Assembly (NCBI GenBank): GCA_964449115.1 | Contig: CAYUXW010000005.1 | Location: 8,264-72,263, forward strand | Direction of reading: 5' to 3' | Origin: UBA1783 sp964449115 | Lineage (GTDB): Bacteria > Bacillota_I > Bacilli_A > Erysipelotrichales > Erysipelotrichaceae | Length of the DNA: 64,000 nt | Shown here: positions 54,127 to 62,928 of the stretch, piece after piece | How positions within the stretch are numbered: position 1 is the stretch's first letter | How the letters are laid out: each line of letters opens with the position of its first letter | Translations under genes and position numbers: made by a program | The notes under the pieces: generated by a model | Database searches by the model: none | What the model saw: only the letters and a program-made list of their open reading frames with translations | What the model was told of the DNA's origin: nothing

Positions 54127-55029
54127 ATGGAACTGGTACTTATTATTTTCAATCAATTAGTATTTATGCTTATCCTTATAATAATGGGATTTTTATTGGT
54201 GAAAACTAAACTGTTAAATGATGAAGGAGCTAAGTCTTTAACTAACATTATTTTATATGTCAGTAGTCCAATAATAATTATCAGTTCATATCATAGTTCA
54301 TTTGATATGATAAAACTTAAAAAACTGATTATGAGTTTTTTGATTGCCATATTTATTCATGTACTTTTTATTGTTCTAACAAAGTTATTCAAAATTAAAA
54401 ATCCTGTTGATATAAGTGCAGCAACTCTTTCTAATGCTGCATTTATGGGTGTACCACTAATATCAGCTGCTTTAGGTGAAGAAGCTGTTTTCTACCTGTC
54501 AGCTTATATCGCCATTAACTTACTATTCACCTGGACTTTTTCAGTTAAAATATATTCTCCCAAACAGAAAATAGATATTAACAACATCATAAAAACACCA
54601 ATAACCATCGCTATTGTTATTGGTTTAATAATATTTTTTACCCAGATAAAACTACCTGGTATTATTTTAACGGTAGTAGATTCAATTAAAACACTTAACA
54701 CTCCACTGGCAATGTTTGTCTTAGGATCATATGTCGCCAATATCAGTTTTACTGATTTTAGAAAAAATCTACCAACACTAATACTACCAACCTTTTATAA
54801 ATTAATACTATTCCCTTTAATAGCATTAATAATTATGCGTTTATTACCAGGTACATTTAATGATTTAAAAGTCATCAACATGATAGCTGCCGCTTCACCA
54901 AGTGCAATAAACGTGGCATTATTCGCTAGAAAATACAATTCCGACTATAAAAGAGCTACAGAACTGGTTTGTTTAACAACTATATTTTGTATTTTAACTA
55001 TTCCTATTTTTGTTTATCTTTTGGGATAA
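54127..55029 (+). CDS. AEC (auxin efflux carrier) family transporter
   Basis: 300 residues, nearly all in about ten membrane helices. The family pattern of two fivefold helix bundles is seen, with TNIILYVSSPIIIIS, TLSNAAFMGVPLISAALG and IAAASPSAINVALFARKY. Bacterial members carry organic acids such as malate, or amino acids. The substrate here is unknown. It is monocistronic with its own promoter. Confidence 0.88.
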   Translation: MELVLIIFNQLVFMLILIIMGFLLVKTKLLNDEGAKSLTNIILYVSSPIIIISSYHSSFDMIKLKKLIMSFLIAIFIHVLFIVLTKLFKIKNPVDISAATLSNAAFMGVPLISAALGEEAVFYLSAYIAINLLFTWTFSVKIYSPKQKIDINNIIKTPITIAIVIGLIIFFTQIKLPGIILTVVDSIKTLNTPLAMFVLGSYVANISFTDFRKNLPTLILPTFYKLILFPLIALIIMRLLPGTFNDLKVINMIAAASPSAINVALFARKYNSDYKRATELVCLTTIFCILTIPIFVYLLG

Positions 55030-55110
55030 TAAAAATTGGCAATTATAATATTTTGCAACCATTCAAATTAATTCTATTTTTCATAAGAAATTTATCTTTT
55101 TAATTATTTT

Positions 55111-55274
55111 TTAAACCAAACTCTCTTTTTTATACTTTAATATTTCAATATTATTTAACACATTAAGCATTACTACTCCTGAACAAAGTAAAGTTTCAAC
55201 ATAATATTCTTTTTTAATTGAAAACAATTCCAACAATTCATTTAAAACTCTTTTCTTTGATCTAGCCTACATAA
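55111..55274 (-). pseudogene. Unidentified gene remnant downstream of a DUF262 gene
   Basis: An open frame runs on the minus strand from 55268 to the TAA at 55111: ARSKKRVLNELLELFS, then KKEYYVETLLCSGVV and NNIEILKYKKESL. In the same frame it continues upstream of a TAG at 55269-55271 (LISPIM then stop), which suggests a formerly longer protein broken by a stop. I do not recognise the family. It could also be chance coding-like DNA, although the composition is protein-like. Confidence 0.35.
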
Positions 55275-55317
55275 TTGGTGAAATTAATGCCCTATCTTTA
55301 ATATCGTTCTCTCTTTA

Positions 55318-56991
55318 CTATATATTTATTTGTTTGTAACACTCCTGAGATAACTCTATAAATTTTGCTGCTATTTTTTCAGCTCTAATATTTATCATTT
55401 TCAAATAATTTTTTTCATCAAATCCATACTCTAAAAAGTTTTTAATTCCAATTTCATGCACTGAATTTTGTTTATATAATTCTAATTTCTCTTTTACATT
55501 TTTATTTTTATATTTATCTTTAATCACAGGAATTAAATTTCCTAAACTACCAACATATTTTTTTTCAGTATCATTTTTTGTTTTTTGAAAAATAAAATGT
55601 TCTACCGTTAATTTATCATGCATATATCCTTCAGATAACATAATTATATATTTAGCAATTTTATGGTTCTTTATAAATCTTTCCGGTTTAACAAGCTCTG
55701 TTTTTAATTTTTCATAATCGATTTCTAATTCTTGAACAAAATTTTTTATTATTTTTTTTAATTTACTTGGATCTTTCTCATTGTATACATCTTTCGAAAC
55801 TTGTTTAAATCTATTTGAATAATGAGCAGGGCTCAATACAGCAATTGATCTAGATATCTCATATATAAACAAGTATTTCATAAAGGAATATATAAATCCA
55901 CTATGATTTTCTATAAATTTTTCTTTATCTTTAAATAAGCACGCAAATAATATATCACTTTGAACAAATTTATATTCTCCAATTAACTTCCATAATTCAT
56001 GAATATTATTTAAAGAAGTGGTGAAATCTTTATAGTACTCATTTGACAAACTATTAATATCATAAGTTTTTATAGCTACATATGGCAAATATATATTTTT
56101 AAGAGAATTATCTGTCATAATATCAAAAACTCTCAATGCTTTATTAAAATCTGTAATTTCCTTAATTAGTTCCCTAAAGTTTTCTTTAACTGTTCCACTG
56201 GTCTTTAATTTTTCTAAATCACTATTTTCAAATTTATAAAATAAATATGTATCACTAACAAATGTTGAATAATCTTTTTCTGGTATTTTTTTTAACATAT
56301 TTTGCCATTTGTCCTTGAAAGTATCAGAATTTTTTTTAGATAAAAGATATTTAAATAAAGAACTTTTTAAAATTTCAATTTCTGATAAAGGCTTGCCTTT
56401 TGTATTTATATTAACAAACATTTCATATGCGTCAGTAATGTTCTCGTAAAAAGTAATTCCTACCAAAATCGAATTAACCAATTTATTGAATAATTTTTCA
56501 TAATTTAAATCCTTAATATTATTTTTTATTAAAAAATAATTTTTTATTTCATTATATTTCTTTATAGGTTCTGCAATATTTTCATCATTATCTAGTATTT
56601 CATTTAATATATTATGCCCATCACTACCTATTCTATCTTTAAGTATAAGTCTACATTTACCATCATAGTATAATAAATTATCTATTTTCCTCTTAAATTT
56701 ATTATCAGTATCAGTCGTCAAATTACGTAACGCAATAAGAATTAAGAACGATGTAATCAGTCTTTGCCGTCCATCAATTACCTCACAAACATTATTTTCA
56801 TCATATAAAATTATATTTCCAATATAATAACCCTTATCAATGTCGTTAATAAAATCTATAACATTATTTTTCTCCCAAGAATATTCTCTTTGATATCTAG
56901 GTATACTTATAAATTGTTTTTCTTCTAAAAACAGTTTTATAGCTTGACTTTTAGCATCTAATTTTTTATTTACTTTTTCAGAATTTTTCAT
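55318..56991 (-). CDS. DUF262 protein with DUF1524-like HNH region
   Basis: 557 residues from the ATG at 56991 (GGGGGGAG upstream); a GTG at 57009 would add six. The DUF262 domain has IPRYQREYSWEK, the IGNIILYDE strand and VIDGRQRLITSFLILIA, matching the DGQQR family motif, then NINTKGKPLSEIEILKSS. Near the C-terminus KLTVEHFIFQ and then GSLGNLIPV resemble the DUF1524 nuclease pattern (EHxxPQ, later GNL), but with Phe-Ile instead of Ile-Pro. Family members include GmrSD-like modification-dependent nucleases. It is one of two DUF262 genes here, separated by restriction-gene debris. It is more AT-rich than the neighbours, suggesting transfer. Confidence 0.8.
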   Translation of the reverse strand: MKNSEKVNKKLDAKSQAIKLFLEEKQFISIPRYQREYSWEKNNVIDFINDIDKGYYIGNIILYDENNVCEVIDGRQRLITSFLILIALRNLTTDTDNKFKRKIDNLLYYDGKCRLILKDRIGSDGHNILNEILDNDENIAEPIKKYNEIKNYFLIKNNIKDLNYEKLFNKLVNSILVGITFYENITDAYEMFVNINTKGKPLSEIEILKSSLFKYLLSKKNSDTFKDKWQNMLKKIPEKDYSTFVSDTYLFYKFENSDLEKLKTSGTVKENFRELIKEITDFNKALRVFDIMTDNSLKNIYLPYVAIKTYDINSLSNEYYKDFTTSLNNIHELWKLIGEYKFVQSDILFACLFKDKEKFIENHSGFIYSFMKYLFIYEISRSIAVLSPAHYSNRFKQVSKDVYNEKDPSKLKKIIKNFVQELEIDYEKLKTELVKPERFIKNHKIAKYIIMLSEGYMHDKLTVEHFIFQKTKNDTEKKYVGSLGNLIPVIKDKYKNKNVKEKLELYKQNSVHEIGIKNFLEYGFDEKNYLKMINIRAEKIAAKFIELSQECYKQINI

Positions 56992-57060
56992 TTTAAACAC
57001 TCCCCCCACTACTAAACCTCAAAACATTTCAATTCGCTTATTTTAACACTTTATTAAAAA

Positions 57061-57423
57061 TTTTTACGCTCCTATTTGGTGGATAATAATATTTTATTAA
57101 AAGTTTTCTTATGCTGTTTCTTATTCTAACCTTAGCATCTTCTCTATTAAATGCATCCTATGTTATATTTTCGTTTTTCATTTCTACAAGTTCTTCAGCA
57201 ATTCAAACAAGAGCTTCATCTTCGTTTATTCTTTAATTTCAGGATCAGCTCCTAAAACATCAAAAAATCTTTTTCTTCTTCTAATCCATATCCCTCTTTT
57301 ACTAACTCTTTATATTCTTAATGCAAAAGAATCTGATATATATTTTAAGAATATTAGTTCTAATACAATAAACTTATAATCTGAAATCTAAACGGCACCC
57401 TTAAATTTATGGTACGCAATTAT
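57061..57423 (-). pseudogene. Decayed type I restriction remnant: HsdM N-terminal and HsdR C-terminal fragments
   Basis: Minus-strand translation, with frameshifts and internal stops. First, AYHKFKGAV, stop, then ISDYKFIVLELIFLKYISDS reads as the HsdM N-terminus. ELVKEGYGLEEEKD follows after a frameshift. Then DVLGADPEIKE, INEDEALV-stop-IAEELVEMKNENIT, stop, and DAFNREDAKVRIRNSIRK to KYYPPN read as the HsdR C-terminus. The rest of HsdM, HsdS and most of HsdR are missing. The gap from 56992 to 57477 has no intact gene. Confidence 0.75.
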
Positions 57424-57477
57424 TCAAATTTACTTAACTTTTTTCTAGATATAAACTATTATATTGTTTTTCTGTTT

Positions 57478-59631
57478 TTAAATTTGTTTATTTTCATTAT
57501 TATACTTTTCTCTTTTGTCTTGTAAAGTCTCAGTTTCACCAACTTTAGAAACATAAGAATATATTCTTATTGACTTCCAACCCGTAACTTCTTTCCCCCA
57601 TTCATTAAGCGTCAGTTTTCTTCCTTTATAATCAACATGTTTTTCATCTAACAAAGTTGCTTCAGACTTTGAAGGATCAGTTGTTATTAATAATTTATCA
57701 CCTATTTTTACATAACCAAATTCGATTAGTTTATCCATTTTGATGAATTTATTTTCTCTTTCATCTTCAACTTCATCCTGCTGATATTGGTCTAAAGTTG
57801 TTTCAGTATATGGTAAAACATTATCTATTAACCTGTCGATCAAATCTTTTTCCCTTTGCTTGATATGTTCATAAGTATTAAATTTACCATAATCCTTTAA
57901 TTTCAACAACTTATTTTTTCGTTTTGAATTTTCATCTTTATAATAAAGCCTTAAATTACCTATTTTATTTAAATGCTGACTAATAAAAGTACTATAATCC
58001 ATTCCAGAATAAGCAGTGTCAGGAAAATCAGAATTTTCTTTTAAAGTTAAATTTCCTTCTGAATTTTCGTAATATCTAAAATCTTCTGATTCTTTATCTG
58101 GCCTTTGTACGAGCATGTGACCCAAACTAAAACTTTCACCATATGAATTAGTTAAATTATAAGCATTATCATATGATACATGTCCCTGATCATCCATAGC
58201 TTCATACATTGACAATAAGAAAATTGTCAATTTTTTGTTTTGTTCATATCCATCCATTTTATACAAAGATTGTTTTAAACCCTCAGATTCTATACCTTCA
58301 TTTATATATGTCCTAGTGATTTCTTTTTTTACATGTTTGATAGAAATTTTACGTTCTTTGTATACATCATTCATTATGTTAGAAAAAGTTGTAATAACCT
58401 CTTTGCTCGACCTTCTTGCTATTCCAAGAAATTTTATTAAAAAAGCTGTAGTTTCAATTATAACTTCTTTAAATTCGCTTTTATCCAAAGTGCCATTATT
58501 TAGTTCAAATAAAGCTCTAAAAAATAGTGGTTTAGGATGTTGATAATCATAACTTAAATATGTTCTATAATAAAATTTTAATTGATTATTATTTAATAAA
58601 TTACCTGCAAGATTTTTGTCTGTTAACATATTATAATATTCAACTTTAGAATACATATCATCTAATAAACATTTTATCGCTTCCACTTCTGAGTTTACAT
58701 TAAAATATCTTTGGAAATCATATTCACATAATTTTTTAAAATTATAAATTTTTATGCTTTGCCTATAAAAATATACATAAGCTTTTACGTAAATATATAA
58801 ATAATCATACAAATTATCTTTTGTTTCTTTAGTTAAACTTCCCCAAATATTAGAGTATTTATCATAGTCCACTTTATCAAGTTTAGAAAATATATAAGAT
58901 TTGATTAAATCAATTTCTTCTAATCTTTTTCCCTTGCTATTAACAGATTCAAACATTGAAAAAACTTTTCTCTCTTTACAGTTAGCTATGATGACGATAA
59001 ACTCTAAATATTTAAATATGTAATCAGTAAAATATAATATATTATTTGATTTATCCTTAACAACATTTTCTTTTAAACTATTAAGAATATATAAAAAATT
59101 ATCTATGATTATTTCTTCAAATTTTGAATCTCTTTTATATGTTTTGCAAAGTTTATTTATATTTTTCGAATCATCAAAAGATCTGTCAAATAAAAATTTC
59201 AGACAATCTTGCCCTAAACCATTTAATCTTAATGTGCAATATTCTTTTGTGTTCTTCCTATCAATCTTTTTCCAAAGCAGATCTTTCAAATCTCTCATTT
59301 CATCTTCATCTTCGAAACGATATTCAATCAATAAAGCGTGAATGGCTAACAAAATTAGTGAAAATGTAGTTATTCTTTGTTGCCCGTCTATTAAATCATA
59401 TTGTGAAATTAAACCATTAATTTTATTTCCATTCTCATAGATTATTATGTTACCTAAATAATATCCGTCATTTTTCTCATTAGAGTAATACACATCGTAT
59501 ATATCGTTTAGCAAGGTACTTACTTGTTCTTTTTCCCACAAATAAGGTCTTTGATAAACAGGCACATTATAAATTGGAGCAAATAAATCTTCCAGCTTCC
59601 ATAAATGTGGTTCAAAATTTTTATTTGACAT
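57478..59631 (-). CDS. DUF262 protein with DUF1524-like region and RAMA-like C-terminus
   Basis: 717 residues; AGGAGG precedes the ATG. DUF262 part: VYQRPYLWEKEQ, YYLGNIIIYENG, LIDGQQRITTFSLILLAI and SVNSKGKRLEEIDLIKS. Near residues 510-590 are SFSLGHMLVQRPDKE and NKIGNLRLYY, which align with the EHxxPQ...GNL plan of DUF1524. The last 90 residues, DKLIEFGYVKIGDKLLIT to VTGWKSIRIYSYV, look like a RAMA domain, which is thought to read modified DNA. A modification-dependent nuclease or defence role is inferred. It stands upstream of the HsdM/HsdR debris and the smaller DUF262 gene. Confidence 0.8.
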   Translation of the reverse strand: MSNKNFEPHLWKLEDLFAPIYNVPVYQRPYLWEKEQVSTLLNDIYDVYYSNEKNDGYYLGNIIIYENGNKINGLISQYDLIDGQQRITTFSLILLAIHALLIEYRFEDEDEMRDLKDLLWKKIDRKNTKEYCTLRLNGLGQDCLKFLFDRSFDDSKNINKLCKTYKRDSKFEEIIIDNFLYILNSLKENVVKDKSNNILYFTDYIFKYLEFIVIIANCKERKVFSMFESVNSKGKRLEEIDLIKSYIFSKLDKVDYDKYSNIWGSLTKETKDNLYDYLYIYVKAYVYFYRQSIKIYNFKKLCEYDFQRYFNVNSEVEAIKCLLDDMYSKVEYYNMLTDKNLAGNLLNNNQLKFYYRTYLSYDYQHPKPLFFRALFELNNGTLDKSEFKEVIIETTAFLIKFLGIARRSSKEVITTFSNIMNDVYKERKISIKHVKKEITRTYINEGIESEGLKQSLYKMDGYEQNKKLTIFLLSMYEAMDDQGHVSYDNAYNLTNSYGESFSLGHMLVQRPDKESEDFRYYENSEGNLTLKENSDFPDTAYSGMDYSTFISQHLNKIGNLRLYYKDENSKRKNKLLKLKDYGKFNTYEHIKQREKDLIDRLIDNVLPYTETTLDQYQQDEVEDERENKFIKMDKLIEFGYVKIGDKLLITTDPSKSEATLLDEKHVDYKGRKLTLNEWGKEVTGWKSIRIYSYVSKVGETETLQDKREKYNNENKQI

Positions 59632-59723
59632 TTTTCCTTCCTCCTAAATTTGAATTCTTGCTCATTTTATTATATAACATATCAAAAACATACATATTTT
59701 TTACTCACAATAAAGATAGTGTT

Positions 59724-60698
59724 TTACTCCCACTCAATCGTCGCAATTGGCTTTGGACTTAAATCATAAAGTACTCTACACACACCATCTACTTCTAATA
59801 GGATTCTATCAGTTATGTGTTTTAATACCTTATAATCAATCTCTGGAACAGTACAATGCAAGGCATCTACAGTGTTGACTGCTCTAATAATTACTGGCCA
59901 ATAGTCTAAACGTTTTCCATCTTTTACTCCAGTTGAAGTAATATCTGGAATAACGGTGAAAAATTGCCAGACTTTATCAGTTAGATTTGCTTTATCAAAT
60001 TCTTCTCTTAATATAGCATCTGCTTCTCTTAAGGCATGTAACCTATCTTTAGTAATTGCTCCTAGACATCTAATACCTAAACCAGGTCCTGGGAAAGGTT
60101 GTCTATCGACCATTGCTGAAGGAAGACCTAAGGCTTTACCTACTACTCTAACCTCATCTTTGTACAGACTTTTAACTGGTTCAACTAGTTCTAATTCCAT
60201 ATCTTTTGGTAAACCACCAACATTATGGTGAGCTTTTACTCCTTTAGATTCAATGATATCGGTATAAATTGTTCCTTGGGCTAAAAATGAAATACCTTCT
60301 AGTTTAGAAGATTCTTCATCAAAGACTTTGACAAATTCATTGCCGATAATTTTTCTTTTGGTTTCTGGATCTGCTACTCCTTCTAATAGTTTTAGAAATC
60401 TATCAGTTGCATCAACATAAACGATATTGGCATCTAGTTGTCCTTCAAATAATTCAAGCACTGCTTCTGATTCACCTTTTCGCATTAAACCATGATTAAC
60501 ATGGACTGATATCAGTTGTTTGCCAATGGCTTTAATTAGTAGTGCTGCTACTACTGTTGAATCTACTCCACCAGATAAAGCTAATAAAACTTTTTTATCA
60601 CCAACCTGGTTTCTTATTTCTTTAACTTGTTTTTCAATAAAATCGTTGCCTAATTCTATTGTTGTAATTCTAGCCATATTTTTATCTCTTATGTCCAT
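59724..60698 (-). CDS. guaA: GMP synthase PP-loop ATPase subunit (no glutaminase domain)
   Basis: 324 residues from the ATG at 60698, preceded by AGGTGAT; a GTG at 60707 overlaps the guaB stop (GTGA) and is possible. It makes GMP from XMP and ammonia. The PP-loop ATPase motif is LLALSGGVDSTVVAALL, followed by DRQPFPGPGLGIRCLG and the dimerisation domain ending SPKPIATIEWE. Standard bacterial GuaA has about 510 residues with an N-terminal glutaminase. Here that domain is absent, so ammonia must come from a separate subunit or from free ammonia. It forms a two-gene operon with guaB. Confidence 0.93.
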   Translation of the reverse strand: MDIRDKNMARITTIELGNDFIEKQVKEIRNQVGDKKVLLALSGGVDSTVVAALLIKAIGKQLISVHVNHGLMRKGESEAVLELFEGQLDANIVYVDATDRFLKLLEGVADPETKRKIIGNEFVKVFDEESSKLEGISFLAQGTIYTDIIESKGVKAHHNVGGLPKDMELELVEPVKSLYKDEVRVVGKALGLPSAMVDRQPFPGPGLGIRCLGAITKDRLHALREADAILREEFDKANLTDKVWQFFTVIPDITSTGVKDGKRLDYWPVIIRAVNTVDALHCTVPEIDYKVLKHITDRILLEVDGVCRVLYDLSPKPIATIEWE

Positions 60699-60703
60699 TT
60701 TAA

Positions 60704-62212
60704 TCACCTACTTTGACCATCTTTACTTTTTACAATAACATCATGTGCTCCACCTTCTACTATTGAAGTAGCAGAAACAAGAGTCAGCTTAGCTTCCTTC
60801 TGCAGTTGTTTAATAGAGATACAACCGCAATTACACATTGTTGATTTAATCTTATTAATGGTAATAGCCACATTATCACTAAGTGCTCCTGCATAAGGTA
60901 CATATGAGTCAACACCTTCTTCAAAAGATAATTCGCTTTTACCACCCATATCATATCTTTGCCAGTTTCTAGCTCTTTTAGAGCCTTCTCCCCAATACTC
61001 TTTAACATAATGACCATTGATGATTAACTTGTTTCCTGGAGCTTCATCAAATCTGGCAAAGTATCTACCTAACATCACAAAATCAGCCCCCATCGCTAAA
61101 GCCAAAGTAATATGATAATCATGAACAATACCACCATCTGAACAGATTGGAATATAGATACCGGTTTCTTTATAATACTCATCTCTAGCTTTGGCTACTG
61201 CGATAATTGCACTGGCTTGTCCTCTACCAATACCTTTGGTTTCTCTGGTAATACAGATAGAGCCTCCACCAATTCCTACTTTAATAAAATCAGCTCCAGC
61301 ATCAGCTAAAAATCTAAAGCCTTCTTCATCAACAATATTACCGGCTCCTACTTTTACACTATCACCATAGTTATCTCTAATCCATTTTAGAGTATTTTTC
61401 TGCCATACTGAATATCCTTCAGAAGAATCAATACATAAAACATCAACTCCTGCTTCTAATAAAGCCGGAACTCTAGTTTCATAATCTCTTGAGTTGATAC
61501 CAGCACCGACCAGATATCTTTTAAAAGCATCTAAAGCTTCATTAGGATTAGCCTTATGAGAATCATAATCTTTTCTAAAGACAAAAGATACCATATGATC
61601 ATTTTCATCAACAACCGGTAAGGCATTAAGCTTATGATCCCAGATAATATCATTAGCCTCTGATAGGGTTAATCCTTCTCTGGCATAAACAAGTTTATCA
61701 AATGGAGTCATAAAATCTTTGACTTTAGTATCTAAAGGTGTTCTTCCTACTCGATAATCTCTGCTGGTAACTACCCCTAACAGCTTGCCGTTAGGTAAAC
61801 CATCTTCCGTTACCGCCATTGTTGAGTGATGAGTTACAGCCAGTAAATCCAAAACATCCTGTAAAGTATCATCAGCTTTAACCGTTGAATCACTGACCAC
61901 AAAGCCAGCCTTATAGCTTTTGACTTTTCTAACCATATCAGCCTGGTCTTCAATTGATTGAGCCCCATAAATAAAAGATAGTCCTCCCTCTTTAGCCAAA
62001 GCAATATCCATCTTATCATCAGAAACCGACTGCATTATCGCTGAAACAAGAGGGATATTGATTTTTAAAGCCTTTGAACTATCATCATTTGAATATTTTG
62101 TGATGCAAGAAGACAGATTAACATTACTGATAACGCAGTTTTCATCAGTATATCCTGGGATTAATAAAAACTCAGAGAATGTATGTGAGACATCTTTTAA
62201 ATAGTGCGCCAT
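60704..62212 (-). CDS. guaB: IMP dehydrogenase, close to the trichomonad (Tritrichomonas) type
   Basis: 502 residues. It oxidises IMP to XMP with NAD. N-terminal HTFSEFLLIPGYT, VPLVSAIMQSVS-like start (IPLVSAIMQSVSDDKM), paired CBS domains at about 105-230, the catalytic loop GIGGGSICITRETKGIGRGQ with Cys, then LGRYFARFDEAPGN and YWGEGSKRARNWQRYDMGG flap. These flap and loop forms match the Tritrichomonas foetus enzyme as I remember it and differ from the usual bacterial GPGSICTTR form. AAGGGGG precedes the ATG. It overlaps guaA by a GTGA. Confidence 0.92.
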   Translation of the reverse strand: MAHYLKDVSHTFSEFLLIPGYTDENCVISNVNLSSCITKYSNDDSSKALKINIPLVSAIMQSVSDDKMDIALAKEGGLSFIYGAQSIEDQADMVRKVKSYKAGFVVSDSTVKADDTLQDVLDLLAVTHHSTMAVTEDGLPNGKLLGVVTSRDYRVGRTPLDTKVKDFMTPFDKLVYAREGLTLSEANDIIWDHKLNALPVVDENDHMVSFVFRKDYDSHKANPNEALDAFKRYLVGAGINSRDYETRVPALLEAGVDVLCIDSSEGYSVWQKNTLKWIRDNYGDSVKVGAGNIVDEEGFRFLADAGADFIKVGIGGGSICITRETKGIGRGQASAIIAVAKARDEYYKETGIYIPICSDGGIVHDYHITLALAMGADFVMLGRYFARFDEAPGNKLIINGHYVKEYWGEGSKRARNWQRYDMGGKSELSFEEGVDSYVPYAGALSDNVAITINKIKSTMCNCGCISIKQLQKEAKLTLVSATSIVEGGAHDVIVKSKDGQSR

Positions 62213-62365
62213 AAGATTATCTTCCCCCTTTTAAACAAGCAATAATATATTTCATAATTAATATATATTTTATACTATTTTAAAGATTTTTTGTACTAAA
62301 TCAGGGGTGTTTTTTCACAAAGTCATCATAATTTTAAATATCATCATTTTTAACTGTCAATCCAT

Positions 62366-62383
62366 AAAAAAATCAGGTTACAC
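62366..62383 (-). terminator. Terminator of the small membrane protein gene
   Basis: TCAGGT / ACCTGA stem with a three-base loop. On the minus strand it ends in seven T (rc of 62366-62372). It lies 15 bases beyond the stop at 62398. Confidence 0.75.
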
Positions 62384-62397
62384 CTGACTTTGAATTC

Positions 62398-62844
62398 TTA
62401 TTGTCTTTTTGGTTGAACTTCTTTTTCGGGCATTACTTTTCTAAGATAGGAATAGATCTCTGAACCCACACATTTACAAAATAAGAATGTTTCTCCTTCT
62501 TGTAGAAACAGTGTTACAGAAGGGTTAAATAGCTTCTGTTTGAAGTACCACCTTCTTATTTCTGATAGATAATAGATGTCACAATCTTCCTTTTTATCTT
62601 CATCATAGATAACCAGATAATCTGTATGCCCTGAAAAGATCTTCTTTTCCTCTTTGAAAGTCATTATCAGACCATAGATACCAAAGGGAATACACAGAAT
62701 TTTTTCTTCCGCAGTAAACAAGACAATCGCAAATACTGCCCAAGCAAAAATAATTGAAGCTACCGGTTTATTTGTGATTATACATAATGTTTTACTTTCA
62801 GGTAAATTGGCAACCTTAACCCTGCGAGATTTACGTTCTGTCAT
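62398..62844 (-). CDS. Small two-helix membrane protein, unknown function
   Basis: 148 residues from the third ATG (62844) of an ATG-ATG-ATG run. GAGGT ends just before the first ATG, so the later start has better spacing. It has a basic N-terminus, two hydrophobic helices at about 27-65 (SIIFAWAVFAIVLF, CIPFGIYGLIMTF), then a soluble tail with IYYLSEIRRWYFKQ resembling a PH-like or bPH domain seen in small membrane proteins. I do not recognise it more closely. It is a single-gene unit between asnA and guaB. Confidence 0.6.
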   Translation of the reverse strand: MTERKSRRVKVANLPESKTLCIITNKPVASIIFAWAVFAIVLFTAEEKILCIPFGIYGLIMTFKEEKKIFSGHTDYLVIYDEDKKEDCDIYYLSEIRRWYFKQKLFNPSVTLFLQEGETFLFCKCVGSEIYSYLRKVMPEKEVQPKRQ

Positions 62845-62928
62845 CATCATACCTCATCAGTTTTATTCTAATAATTAACATTTTGTTGTTCAATTGATTT
62901 GAAATCAATAACATAATTTCACATAAAG

